In this document: positions 25,299-33,394 of the stretch, piece after piece
Layout: each line of letters begins with the position of its first letter
Numbering within the stretch: the first letter of the stretch is position 1
Origin: Bryobacterales bacterium
GTDB taxonomy: Bacteria; Acidobacteriota; Terriglobia; Bryobacterales; Bryobacteraceae
Assembly (NCBI GenBank): GCA_003162425.1
Contig: PMOK01000131.1
Span: forward strand, 32,860-68,300
Direction: 5' to 3'
Length of the DNA: 35,441 bases
Position numbers and translations under genes: made by a program
Notes under the pieces: model-generated
What the model was told of the DNA's origin: nothing
Databases searched by the model: none
Seen by the model: only the letters and a program-made list of their open reading frames with translations

Positions 25299-25333
25299 AG
25301 CCTCCGGCTTGCCCAAGGGACAAGCCGGAGGCT
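25299..25333. terminator. Hairpin AGCCTCCGGCTTG / CAAGCCGGAGGCT
   Basis: A perfect 13-bp stem with a 9-base loop lies 4 bp after the glycosylase stop, with no T-run. It is either a terminator-like structure or another short palindromic repeat; a partial extra TTGTCC follows. Confidence 0.55.
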
Positions 25334-25377
25334 TGTCCTGCTCCGACATTGGCCTTACGATTGCTTGAACGGAAACA

Positions 25378-26301
25378 ATGCCGGCCCATAGCGTGCGCAG
25401 ATCGTTCGCGGCAGCTTTCGATCGGCTGAATGCCGAGGACCGCCGGGCCCGGCTCGACCGGCTGGTGGTGAATGTGAGCATCGCCGGATTCCTGGTGCAT
25501 TTGGCGCTGGTATTCCTCTCGCGTACGCTACCACACCCTCCCACGTTGCTCGCGGCCGTTGGCCACAACTACTTGTCGGCCATCTATACGCCCTTCAGCT
25601 TCATCCTTTTTTTCGAAGTCCTGATGCTGATCGCGGCGTTACCCCAGTCCACTACTCAATCCATCGGGAAGCAATACGAGATCGTGTCGCTCATCTTCAT
25701 CCGGCGGTTCTTCAAGGACATCGCCGAGTTGGACGATATCAGCAAGCTCACCCAATTCACACCGGACATTCGGACCATATTCCTGGATGTCGGCGCGGGC
25801 CTGGTTATGTTCCTGCTGGTTACTGTGTTCCTCCACGCGGGGCGCAGACGATCGGCGCCGGATACGCTCCCGCAGGAATCCGGCGAGCTAACAAAATTCA
25901 TTTCGCGGAAGAAAGCGATCGCACTGGCGCTTACCGTGCTTCTGGTTTCGCTCGCCGCAATCAGCCTGTTCGAATTCGGTTCGGAGGCTTGGAACGTGGC
26001 CTACCACGGCGCGAAGGCGAGTCTCGATCCGAACACGTTCTTCTACACCGAAGTCTTCACCGTCATGATCTTTACGGATGTCTTGATTGTGATTCTGTCG
26101 CTCGCGGTTTCCGACCGCTACGAGCTGGTATTCCGCAATGCGGCCTTCGTCATTTCCACCATCCTGATCAGATTCTCGCTGACGGTGGCCCGTCCATCCG
26201 GCGCGCTGCTGGCATTATCCGGGATGGCGTTCGGGATACTGACCCTCTTGGTGTACAACTACCACGTTCGCATTTCGCGGCCTAGTATGAATCAGGGATA
26301 G
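25378..26301 (+). CDS. Uncharacterised integral membrane protein
   Basis: A 307-residue protein with about six to seven predicted membrane helices: LVVNVSIAGFLVHLALVFL (28-47), FSFILFFEVLMLIAAL (73-88), GAGLVMFLLVTVFLHA (139-154), IALALTVLLVSLAAISLF (180-197), VFTVMIFTDVLIVILSLAV (229-247), VISTILIRFSLTVA and ALLALSGMAFGILTLLVY. An amphipathic, charged segment FFKDIAELDDISKL lies between helices 2 and 3. I do not recognise a family. It sits between the AlkA-like gene and the outer-membrane barrel gene, both on the plus strand, 48 bp before the barrel gene. Confidence 0.8.
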   Translation: MPAHSVRRSFAAAFDRLNAEDRRARLDRLVVNVSIAGFLVHLALVFLSRTLPHPPTLLAAVGHNYLSAIYTPFSFILFFEVLMLIAALPQSTTQSIGKQYEIVSLIFIRRFFKDIAELDDISKLTQFTPDIRTIFLDVGAGLVMFLLVTVFLHAGRRRSAPDTLPQESGELTKFISRKKAIALALTVLLVSLAAISLFEFGSEAWNVAYHGAKASLDPNTFFYTEVFTVMIFTDVLIVILSLAVSDRYELVFRNAAFVISTILIRFSLTVARPSGALLALSGMAFGILTLLVYNYHVRISRPSMNQG

Positions 26302-26349
26302 TTTCTTGCGGCGCTTGGTTGGAGATAGAATTGCAAGTAAACTCAGAGT

Positions 26350-29121
26350 ATGCGAAGCTGCTACCGCGCTATCTGTGTGCTCGTGTGCCTGGCTGGCCTT
26401 TCCTGGCCGCAGTCCACGCCGCAGCCACCCACAGAAGTGCAGCGCGCCATTGACGAATTCAAGCTCCAGACCGCGAACCTGGGCCTGCGCGCGGACGAGA
26501 CCGCAAAGAGCGCGCCGCCCCGCAACATCCTGCGCGACTGGCATGGCCGTCTCTTCGAAAATTTCCGCAATGATCTTCTGGATGCCGTGCCGCACGAGAT
26601 CACCCAGAACGGCGGCGACAAAGGCCTGCTGCGGCGCAACCAATACGGCTTCAATGTAAGCGGACCGTTCTTCGTTCCCGGCCTGACGCACGGGAAGAGC
26701 AACACCTACGTTTCGCTCTCTTTTGAAAGCGTGCACGAGCGCATTTCCAGAACCAGCCTGCGCACTATCGCCACCAGCCCTGAGCGCACCGGCGATTTTT
26801 CGCACACGGTGGACGATGCGGGCGACCCGTTGATCATCTACGATCCTAACTCCACCCGCCCCAACCCGGCCTATAATCCTTCCCAACCAGTGTCGGTGAG
26901 CAACCTGCAATACCTGCGCGATCCATTTCCCGGCAACCAGATTCCCGCAAACCGTCTGAGTCCTGTGGCGCTGGCCGCGAGCCAGCTTTATCCCGCGCCA
27001 AACGCTAGCATTGGGCCGTTCTTTCAGAACAACTACTTCGCCGATTCGCCTGAGGTCAACTCAGCCAGCGGCATGATCGGCAAAGTAGACCACTCCATCG
27101 GCGATCGCCAGCGTATTAGTACGGAGCTGGCATTCTCGAACGGCGTGTTGGACCCCGCTCCTGTCTTCAACACCATCGCCAACCCGGGCGCTCCGGACCA
27201 GAATTTCTCGTCGCGCCGCGGCTCCATCGAGCACGTCTTCACGGCTTCGGCACAGACCGTGAACACGGTCTCGATGCAAGCCAGTTCAACCACCTCGCGC
27301 GGCGGCAGCGAAAACCAGGCGGCTTTCCCGGTCTATCAGTTCGATCCCTACGTCAGCATGGGTCAGGCTTATCCAGCGTCCGCCGGCGCCAATAACACCT
27401 ATGTCTTCACCGATGGCCTCTCCATGCGATTTGGTCAGCACTCCGTCCGACTGATCGGACAGTACATCAAATACCAGGTCAACAGCTTCTGGCCGCAATA
27501 TCCGAACGGCATGTTCCAATTTGACGCCGGGCTCACCAGCCTGCCGGGAATTATCGACACCGGGCAAGCGTTCGCCAGCTTCCTGCTGGGGCTACCTGCG
27601 TTCGCCGAGAAAAGCTTCGTCATTTCGCCATCCTATTTCCGCAGGAGCAACACGTCCGTTGCGCTGCGGGATCATTACGAACCACGCAAAGGCCTGGCCG
27701 TGGATATTGGCGTCAACATCGCCCGGCATTCTCCGCGCGTCGAAAAGTACGACCGCCAGTCCACCATCGATTTTTCAATGATCAATCCGGAAAATGGGCT
27801 TCCGGGCGCTCTCGCCGCCGCGGGTCAGAATGGCGAGACGCGCGGTTTCCGCCCCACGCTGTATCGCGCGGAGCCAAGCTTGGGTATTGCCTGGAACCTG
27901 ACGCGCGATTCGAAAACCGTTTTGCGCGCGGGCTACTCGCGCAGCTACTCCGCCATCCCCATTTATCAAGGTCAGTGGGGTACGCAAGGCTTCACAGCGC
28001 GCCAGACATTCCTTTCCACCGATACGCAGTTGCAACCCGCGGTGCCGCTGACCTCCGCGCTGCCGCCGCTCGCAAATCCGCTGCCGGATCTCCGTCCCGA
28101 CGCCGCTAACAACACCATTGCCGATCTGGTGGATGCCACTGGCCGCGAACCGGTTTACCAATCCGCGTCGCTCACCATCGAGCGCGAACTGCCCGGCTCT
28201 ATGGTCCTCTCGGTGGGAGCCGGCTACTCCGGCGGCCACAATCTGCTGGTGGGCGATGGCGCGGCCAATCCGAACGCCATCTCTCCCGACGCGCTACGCT
28301 TCGGCGACCAGCTCAATAACCTGGCCTTCGCGAGCGCGCTGCGCCCTTATCCGCAATACCAGGGATTCGAGTTGGATGGCTTGTACCCGATCGGCCGTTA
28401 TCAGCGCGACGCCGGTTCCATACGCATCGAAAAGCGGGCGTCGATGGGTTTGTCGCTCAGCGCTTATTACGAGTTTTCAAAACAAATGGACGACTACTCC
28501 GGCCCCTACGGCATCCAGGATTTTTTCAACCGTCAGAACGACTGGTCGCTCACGTCGTACAACCAGCCCCAGCGCCTGCAAGTGAGCTATAGCTATGAAT
28601 TGCCGCTGGGCGCGAACAAAGCCTTTCTGACGTATTCGGACTGGCGGCACTATCTGGTGGACGGCTGGTCGCTCAGCGGCACGGCGTCTCTCACCGCGGG
28701 AACGCCCATAGCGCTGCGGCCCGAATTCAACAACACCGGCGGCGTTATCAGCGCCTTGAGCGTGAATGTCGTGCCGGGCGTCAATCCCCAGGTGAGCAAT
28801 CCCGGCCCAGCGCTGTGGTTCAATCCTGCCGCGTTCGATCAGCCGCCGGACTTCAGCTTGGGCGATGCTTCGCGCACCAGCTCCACACTAAGCAATCCGG
28901 GCGCGCAGAATTACGATCTGAGCCTGAGCAAGCGAATGGCGCTTGGCCCGGAGACCGCGGTGGAGTTGAACGCAACGGGTTTCAATTTTCTCAATCATGC
29001 CAATTGGAACGATCCCGACCCAGTCATCGGCTCGGCCAGCGCACCCAACCTGGATGCAGGAAAGATCATCGGCTCGCGCGGCGGCCGGGTGGTCCAGTTG
29101 GGCTTGAGGTTCAGTTTTTGA
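26350..29121 (+). CDS. Oar-like TonB-dependent receptor barrel lacking the usual N-terminal domains
   Basis: A 923-residue outer-membrane protein. The signal peptide (MRSCYRAICVLVCLAGLSWP) is followed by a short linker with no carboxypeptidase-regulatory domain and no recognisable plug. The Oar-family barrel entry appears at once (RLFENFRNDLLDAV, LLRRNQYGFNVSGPFFVPG, FESVHERISRTSLRTIATSP and ERTGDFS), then DPNSTRPNPAY, SLTIERELPGSMVLSVGAGY and VQLGLRFSF ending in Phe, as outer-membrane barrels do. Full acidobacterial relatives exceed 1,000 residues (from memory). It overlaps the next gene by one base (TGATG), so it heads an operon with the VWA and coiled-coil genes. The ligand is unknown. Confidence 0.88.
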   Translation: MRSCYRAICVLVCLAGLSWPQSTPQPPTEVQRAIDEFKLQTANLGLRADETAKSAPPRNILRDWHGRLFENFRNDLLDAVPHEITQNGGDKGLLRRNQYGFNVSGPFFVPGLTHGKSNTYVSLSFESVHERISRTSLRTIATSPERTGDFSHTVDDAGDPLIIYDPNSTRPNPAYNPSQPVSVSNLQYLRDPFPGNQIPANRLSPVALAASQLYPAPNASIGPFFQNNYFADSPEVNSASGMIGKVDHSIGDRQRISTELAFSNGVLDPAPVFNTIANPGAPDQNFSSRRGSIEHVFTASAQTVNTVSMQASSTTSRGGSENQAAFPVYQFDPYVSMGQAYPASAGANNTYVFTDGLSMRFGQHSVRLIGQYIKYQVNSFWPQYPNGMFQFDAGLTSLPGIIDTGQAFASFLLGLPAFAEKSFVISPSYFRRSNTSVALRDHYEPRKGLAVDIGVNIARHSPRVEKYDRQSTIDFSMINPENGLPGALAAAGQNGETRGFRPTLYRAEPSLGIAWNLTRDSKTVLRAGYSRSYSAIPIYQGQWGTQGFTARQTFLSTDTQLQPAVPLTSALPPLANPLPDLRPDAANNTIADLVDATGREPVYQSASLTIERELPGSMVLSVGAGYSGGHNLLVGDGAANPNAISPDALRFGDQLNNLAFASALRPYPQYQGFELDGLYPIGRYQRDAGSIRIEKRASMGLSLSAYYEFSKQMDDYSGPYGIQDFFNRQNDWSLTSYNQPQRLQVSYSYELPLGANKAFLTYSDWRHYLVDGWSLSGTASLTAGTPIALRPEFNNTGGVISALSVNVVPGVNPQVSNPGPALWFNPAAFDQPPDFSLGDASRTSSTLSNPGAQNYDLSLSKRMALGPETAVELNATGFNFLNHANWNDPDPVIGSASAPNLDAGKIIGSRGGRVVQLGLRFSF

Positions 29122-30182
29122 TGCACGGAGTGGGGCGGACCCCCAGGTCCGCGCGGGTCCCCCTGGACCCGCATCTCGAACATGCGCTAGATGCACCACC
29201 AGGCCGACGGGGGCGTCGGCCGCGGACCAGGGGGTCCGCCCCACTCCTTTGTCTCTGGTGCTTACTCCTGCTTGCGAATGCGATACTGGGCGCGCCACCT
29301 CCCAGCTCCACACCCACCCAGGTCCGCATTTCCGCGTGGCTCGATCATGATCCCGCCCACGAACTTCAAGCTGCGGATTTTCATGCCACCATCGGCGGCG
29401 CGGACTCGCACATTCTGCGCATCGAGTGTCCGGATGACGATCTGGTCCTGTTGCTGGTGCTGGATCTTTCCTCGGGCGATCTGACCGTGATCGACCCAGC
29501 CAAGGAGACTCTGCTGGATGAGATTCGCAAACTGCCCGGGAAAACCTTCGTGGGTCTGCTCAGCGCAGGCGACGGCTTGCACGTGTTGAAGGATCCCACC
29601 GCGGATCGCGACTCTATTGCCGGCGAAATCGGCGTGCCGTCGCTCGCCGGAAAAACCGGCCTGCTCGCCACCGTGGATGCAATCGAAAGCATCGGCGACG
29701 CCATGCTGAAAAAATCGGCCGCACGCGTCGCAGTTCTCTTTGTGACGGATGGCGATGTGCGCAACTATCGGGAGGACTTCACCAATCCCGTGATCAATTC
29801 CAGCGACTCGCACGATCTCAGCCGCCGATTCCCGGAAACGCTGGTGCAGGAAAAAATCGCGAAGTTGAGTGCCGTCTTGGCCGCGCGGCAAACGCCCTTA
29901 TTTATCGCCGATCTCAACCAGCGCGCCGATCGTCTGAATCAGGCTTATCACAATGGGCTGAAACAACTCGCCGAAACCACCGGCGGCGCGGCCTTCTTCA
30001 GCCGCTCCATCACAGAGATTCCGGCCGCCCTACAGAAGAGTTTCGAGACCGTGCAATCGCATTACAGCCTGACATTGGCCGTGCCCGAACACGCTTCCGC
30101 GCGGTTGCAGATCCATCTAACAGGTCCGGAGGGCGAACGGCTTTCGAGCTACCGGACGCGCTTGTTGTTGCATTCGAGGTAA
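29121..30182 (+). CDS. Exported VWA-type protein with repeat-derived N-terminus
   Basis: The ATG at 29121 overlaps the TGA of the barrel gene. The next ~40 codons are a 121-bp palindromic element read in frame, giving an Arg/Pro-rich stretch before the hydrophobic export core LLCLWCLLLLANAILGA. The mature domain (SSTPTQVRISAWLDHDPAHE, then DDLVLLLVLDLSSGDLTVID) is a VWA fold with an altered MIDAS (DLSSG instead of DxSxS), followed by AARVAVLFVTDGDVRNYRED and a closing RLQIHLTGPEGERLSSYRTR. It is paralogous in type to the protein at 23683. No alternative ATG/GTG start lies between the element and the signal core, so the real start is uncertain. The next gene begins 4 bp after its stop. Confidence 0.75.
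   Translation: MHGVGRTPRSARVPLDPHLEHALDAPPGRRGRRPRTRGSAPLLCLWCLLLLANAILGAPPPSSTPTQVRISAWLDHDPAHELQAADFHATIGGADSHILRIECPDDDLVLLLVLDLSSGDLTVIDPAKETLLDEIRKLPGKTFVGLLSAGDGLHVLKDPTADRDSIAGEIGVPSLAGKTGLLATVDAIESIGDAMLKKSAARVAVLFVTDGDVRNYREDFTNPVINSSDSHDLSRRFPETLVQEKIAKLSAVLAARQTPLFIADLNQRADRLNQAYHNGLKQLAETTGGAAFFSRSITEIPAALQKSFETVQSHYSLTLAVPEHASARLQIHLTGPEGERLSSYRTRLLLHSR
29127..29247. mobile_element. Palindromic ~120-bp element (MITE-like), copy 2, inside a gene 5' end
   Basis: The terminal inverted repeats are about 19 bp (GGAGTGGGGCGGACCCCCAG at the left; the complement GGGGTCCGCCCCACTCC at the right). Two inner palindromes are present, GGTCCGCGCGGGTCC..GGACC and GGCCGAC..GTCGGCC. It carries no gene of its own. 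It lies directly after the start codon of the VWA gene. Confidence 0.75.
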
Positions 30183-30186
30183 TACC

Positions 30187-31023
30187 ATGACCCGCAAGAC
30201 CATTCCACTCTGGTTCACCGTTGTGGCATTCCTGTTGCTGCTGGCCGCTGCCGGCGTCGCCATCTACCGGCAGGGTCACACGATTTCCGGCCAAGCGTCG
30301 CAGCTCTCTGAGCGCACCAGGGAGAATGATGCACTTCGCCGTCAACTTCGAGAGTTAAGCGCCACCCCAACGGCTCCGGCAGCCTCGGAGCCGGCTCCTG
30401 CTCCTTCTTCCACGATGCCGCGACCGCCTCGATCCGCTCCGGAAGCACTTGCCGTAGCCGAGCAACGCGTCCGCGAGTTGCAGGCATCCCTGGCTCAGTC
30501 GAATTCCGAGGTGGCGCGCTTGGAGGCTCGGGCCTCCGATCTGCAGTCCCGGGCGGACGCTGCGGCTGCTGAAAGTCATCGGCTGTCCGGGGAGCAGGAA
30601 AACGGCAGCAAAGATCTCGCGGCTGCCAACCAGGCTATTGAAACTTTGCGCGCCGAGCTGAAAACGACAGCCGGAAGGTTAGCTCAGCTCGAAACCGACA
30701 ATGCCAGATCGAAGCAGGATGGCGCCTCGGCAAAACAATCCGCCGCGCAACTGGACCAGACCATCTCCGATCTGGAAGACGTATTCCGCCGCCGCGAGAT
30801 GTACCTGAGCAATATTCTCCGGCGCTATCGGGAAATCACGGAGCAGTACCGCGCCCTGTCCGGAGTCATGGACAGCCGGCGCGACCGGCCGTCCGCTCCC
30901 GCGAGCTCTCCAGAAATCTCCCACATTCAGAACGCCATCACTCTTACCGAAGAGGACCTCAGACAGATTCACGCACTCGACGCGCAAGCCGAGCGCCTGG
31001 AGAAAAAACTTCCAGCGAAGTAA
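30187..31023 (+). CDS. Membrane-anchored coiled-coil protein
   Basis: A 278-residue protein with one N-terminal membrane helix (about 8-26, LWFTVVAFLLLLAAAGVAIY) and a long heptad-rich coiled coil (SQLSERTRENDALRRQLREL; residues 35-60 and 95-215). A Pro/Ala/Ser linker (TPTAPAASEPAPAPSSTMPR) separates the two parts. The end (ALTLEEDLRQ-type helix NAITLTEEDLRQIHALDAQA, ERLEKKLPAK) is also helical. No enzymatic motif is seen. It could form a periplasm-spanning or scaffolding rod. It begins 4 bp after the VWA gene stop, making the barrel, VWA and coiled-coil genes one apparent operon; a joint envelope role is inference. Confidence 0.78.
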   Translation: MTRKTIPLWFTVVAFLLLLAAAGVAIYRQGHTISGQASQLSERTRENDALRRQLRELSATPTAPAASEPAPAPSSTMPRPPRSAPEALAVAEQRVRELQASLAQSNSEVARLEARASDLQSRADAAAAESHRLSGEQENGSKDLAAANQAIETLRAELKTTAGRLAQLETDNARSKQDGASAKQSAAQLDQTISDLEDVFRRREMYLSNILRRYREITEQYRALSGVMDSRRDRPSAPASSPEISHIQNAITLTEEDLRQIHALDAQAERLEKKLPAK

Positions 31024-31037
31024 CGCTTCCGGCGAAC

Positions 31038-31107
31038 TGTCCCCTTGCTGACGCGCGGGGCTACCGATAGGATCCGGTTTGTAGCCCCGCACGTAAGTAA
31101 GGGGACA
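31038..31107. repeat. Inverted repeat (TGTCCCCTTGCTGACGCGCG family), copy 2
   Basis: The arms are TGTCCCCTTGCTGACGCGCG and GTAGCCCCGCACGTAAGTAA followed by GGGGACA. It is the same family as 16888-16968 and better matched in its inner arms (GGGGCTAC/GTAGCCCC). It lies between two convergent genes and may also terminate transcription. Confidence 0.75.
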
Positions 31108-31113
31108 GCAATT

Positions 31114-31680
31114 TCAGGCGCGCTCGCGCAGTTCTGAAACGATTCTCGCCGCCAACCCCGCGTGGTCGCGGCCGAGTTCATGACCGGCGCCCCCCAGCTC
31201 GATCAACCGCGTTTCGGCGGGGATCAATTGAATGGCCTGCCGCAATTCCTCGAGCGATCCAAATGGGTCGCGCGAACCGTGGACAAAAATGGCCGGCGTC
31301 TGTAGCTGGGGAAAATGGGCCGTTCGCAATTGTGCCGGCTTTCGAGGCGGATGCAGAGGATAGGACAGCAACAGAAGACCATCCACCAGCCCGGGCGCTT
31401 CGGATGCCAGAATGCTGGCTTGCCGGCCACCGTAGGAATGTCCTCCCAACCAGACGCGGCCGCCCTTGCCCTCGCGAAACTTAAGTACTTCCACGCGAAG
31501 ACCCTCTCGATCGCGCGCGGCTTCAGCCGGCCGCGGCGGTCCATACGGCCGCTCTTGCCGAAACGGCAGATTGTAGCGCAGTACGCGAACGCCCGACTCG
31601 ACGAAGATATTCGCCAACGCAACCAACAATGGCGCGTTGCGATTTGAGCCGGCGCCGTGAGTGAGGATCAGAGATTCCAA
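31114..31680 (-). CDS. Alpha/beta hydrolase, dienelactone hydrolase/KANL3-Tex30-like
   Basis: A 188-residue compact alpha/beta hydrolase. The oxyanion strand LILTHGAGSNRNAPLLVALA opens it, the nucleophile elbow is WLGGHSYGGRQAS (Ser in GHSYG), the acid is Asp in FVHGSRDPFGS and the base is His in LGGAGHELGRDH. YPLHPPRKPAQLR is typical of the KANL3/Tex30-type short family. It has no signal peptide, so it acts in the cytosol. The substrate is unknown. It is on the same strand as, and downstream of, the cold-shock gene. Confidence 0.88.
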   Translation of the reverse strand: MESLILTHGAGSNRNAPLLVALANIFVESGVRVLRYNLPFRQERPYGPPRPAEAARDREGLRVEVLKFREGKGGRVWLGGHSYGGRQASILASEAPGLVDGLLLLSYPLHPPRKPAQLRTAHFPQLQTPAIFVHGSRDPFGSLEELRQAIQLIPAETRLIELGGAGHELGRDHAGLAARIVSELRERA

Positions 31681-31703
31681 AATGGAGCACTCGTCATAAA
31701 CGA

Positions 31704-31733
31704 AAACGGACCGCCTGGGTGGGCAGCCCGTTT
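31704..31733 (-). terminator. Candidate terminator after the cold-shock gene
   Basis: On the minus strand AAACGGGCTGCC pairs imperfectly with GGCGGTCCGTTTT around a CACCCA loop and ends in a short T-run. It lies 23 bp after the cspA-like stop and 24 bp before the next gene. Confidence 0.45.
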
Positions 31734-31755
31734 ATGGTTTCTATTGGGTTGTTGA

Positions 31756-31959
31756 TTAGGGTCGAAGAACATTCTCGGCCTGCAGTCCCTTGGGTCCCTG
31801 CTTCACCTCGAACTCCACCTCCAAGCCTTCTTCCAGTGTTCGATAACCGCTCATTTGAACCGCTGTAAAGTGGACAAAAACATCATCGCCGTTGGAGCGT
31901 TGGATGAATCCGTAACCCTTGGCGGCGTTAAACCATTTCACGGTACCTTTTTCTCTCAC
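31756..31959 (-). CDS. Cold-shock protein (CspA family)
   Basis: A 67-residue single OB-fold domain. The RNA-binding motifs are RNP1 (KGYGFI) and RNP2 (DVFVHF), with [20 protein letters not shown] at the start and [20 protein letters not shown] at the end. It binds single-stranded RNA or DNA and acts as an RNA chaperone. The GTG start at 31959 follows AGGAG at a good distance. A perfect small hairpin lies in the leader (31980-31994), as often in csp mRNAs. Whether it is cold-inducible cannot be told from sequence. Confidence 0.96.
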   Translation of the reverse strand: MREKGTVKWFNAAKGYGFIQRSNGDDVFVHFTAVQMSGYRTLEEGLEVEFEVKQGPKGLQAENVLRP

Positions 31960-31979
31960 GTCTGAATTCTCCTAGCATC

Positions 31980-31994
31980 TGGCGCCATGCGCCA
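31980..31994 (-). promoter_or_regulatory. Leader hairpin upstream of the cold-shock gene
   Basis: TGGCGC and GCGCCA form a perfect 6-bp stem with a 3-base loop about 20 bases before the start codon, just ahead of the AGGAG site. It may modulate translation in the manner of other csp leaders; this is inference. Confidence 0.35.
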
Positions 31995-32068
31995 ACGAAC
32001 GAAGGCGCACAGTCGATTTAAAACTGGACCATAATATCACAAGACCCGCTGGCATCTGCAAGCGCCAG

Positions 32069-32278
32069 ATGGCGTCTAAAGTGAACATGAACATGGGGAA
32101 AGGACTCCGGTCTCGACTGTTCGCCTGGTGGTATTTCGCAATCGGCGCCGGGTTTTTCCTGCTGGACATCAAAGGATGGTTGGTTGGAGAGCGTATGTGG
32201 CTGATAGTATTGCGCTTGGCTATAGCTGCTGGTTTTCTGGCGCTGGGTTTCGGGACCTGGAAGGCGAGGGAACGATGA
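32069..32278 (+). CDS. Small two-helix membrane protein
   Basis: A 69-residue protein with two hydrophobic helices, LFAWWYFAIGAGFFLLDI (18-35) and MWLIVLRLAIAAGFLALGF (43-61), separated by KGWLVGER and ended by a basic TWKARER tail. No family was recognised. ATG 32069 opens the frame, but ATG 32093 (MGKGLRSRLF) is as likely, since neither has a clear ribosome-binding site. It is divergent from the cold-shock gene. Confidence 0.6.
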   Translation: MASKVNMNMGKGLRSRLFAWWYFAIGAGFFLLDIKGWLVGERMWLIVLRLAIAAGFLALGFGTWKARER

Positions 32279-32381
32279 CGCTTTCTTCCGACTTTTTTCG
32301 CAATGTATAGTGGGTTTTACGCATTGCATTGTTGGGAGCCAAATTCAAACGCCTTGTCGAAGCTGACGGCAGTGGCCCGCA

Positions 32382-32410
32382 TTGCCTGTGCAATGGATAG
32401 GGTGTATAAT
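32382..32410 (+). promoter_or_regulatory. Candidate sigma-70-type promoter
   Basis: TTGCCT (32382-32387) and TATAAT (32405-32410) are separated by exactly 17 bases. The start of the BamE-domain secreted protein follows 64 bp downstream, behind AGGAG at 32461. It could drive both tandem genes that follow. Confidence 0.5.
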
Positions 32411-32474
32411 TTCTGCACCGAACCGAATGGTGGCAGGTAGACCCTTACATGCGCAGAGCGAGGAGAATACTGTC

Positions 32475-33335
32475 ATGAGAATGGTATGGATGTTCAACGC
32501 AATATTAGGCTTATTGGTTTGCGTGTCTTCCACGGCGCTGGCCGAGGATCAAGGTACGAAGCCAAGCATCGAAAAGAAGCTCACGTCTGAATATGCGCTC
32601 ACTAAAACCACGGACGACAAGACTGACATCGTGACCGCCGGAGCTGTCTTGGTCCTGCAGAAAGACAAGTTGTACATGGCGCCAACCGACGCCACCGGCA
32701 ACCCTTGTCAAAACAACTACAAGGATGGAAAGCTTTCCCAAAGCGGCGCCTGCAAAGTCAACGAGACGTTCCGGAAGATTCCTGGGTTTGGACATGTCAT
32801 CCCCGGCCAGGACAAAGCAATTGTCACACGTGCGTTTGTAACCGGCGAGAAGTTCTGGCTCACCAAGATCGACGTCCATGACGCCGGCAAGGATAAGGGG
32901 ATCTACCTTGAATTCTTCACCGACGCCATCAACGACGTCCGCTATAAAGGTACGTTGATGATTCAGGTGAAGGCGCTGCCGTCGCCCGAGGATGCGCTGA
33001 AGCTGGTGGCCGAAGTGATCACGGTGGCTCCATCGGAAGAGGCGAAGGACGATAAGGAAAAGCCAGCGAAGCAAGGTGGCCAGCAGGGGGCCGCAGCACC
33101 TGCTGCTGCACCACCCGCTGCCGAAGCCGCCCCTCCGCCGGTTGAGGCTCCGCCACCCGTCATCGAGGCTCCGCCTCCGCCGCCAGCGGAGGTTTCCCTA
33201 GGGCAAACGCCAGATGAAGTGGTGGCCGCGCTGGGGCAACCCACTAAAAAAGCCAAGGTCGGCACGAAAGAGATTTACTTTTACAAGGATTTGAAAGTGA
33301 CGTTCCTCAACGGCAAAGTGAAGGATATTCAGTAG
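32475..33335 (+). CDS. Secreted protein with Pro/Ala-rich linker and C-terminal BamE-like domain
   Basis: A 286-residue exported protein. The signal peptide MRMVWMFNAILGLLVCVSST (ending ALA) is followed by a beta-rich N-domain of about 150 residues with a likely disulfide pair (GNPCQNNYKDGKLSQSGACK) and WLTKIDVHDAGKDKGIYLEF. A Pro/Ala/Glu linker (AAPAAAPPAAEAAPPPVEAP) leads to a ~48-residue domain EVSLGQTPDEVVAALGQP..YFYKDLKVTFLNGKVKDIQ. That pattern matches SmpA/OmlA (BamE)-like folds (GxTxxEVxxxLGxP..Y.Y..LxVxFxxGKV). The same C-terminal domain ends the next gene. AGGAG (32461-32465) precedes ATG 32475. The function is unknown. Confidence 0.82.
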   Translation: MRMVWMFNAILGLLVCVSSTALAEDQGTKPSIEKKLTSEYALTKTTDDKTDIVTAGAVLVLQKDKLYMAPTDATGNPCQNNYKDGKLSQSGACKVNETFRKIPGFGHVIPGQDKAIVTRAFVTGEKFWLTKIDVHDAGKDKGIYLEFFTDAINDVRYKGTLMIQVKALPSPEDALKLVAEVITVAPSEEAKDDKEKPAKQGGQQGAAAPAAAPPAAEAAPPPVEAPPPVIEAPPPPPAEVSLGQTPDEVVAALGQPTKKAKVGTKEIYFYKDLKVTFLNGKVKDIQ

Positions 33336-33394
33336 TCGGGGGACTCGAGTGGTTTCAAACGAGATTACGGGAACAGAATAGAGGAATTCTTCAA

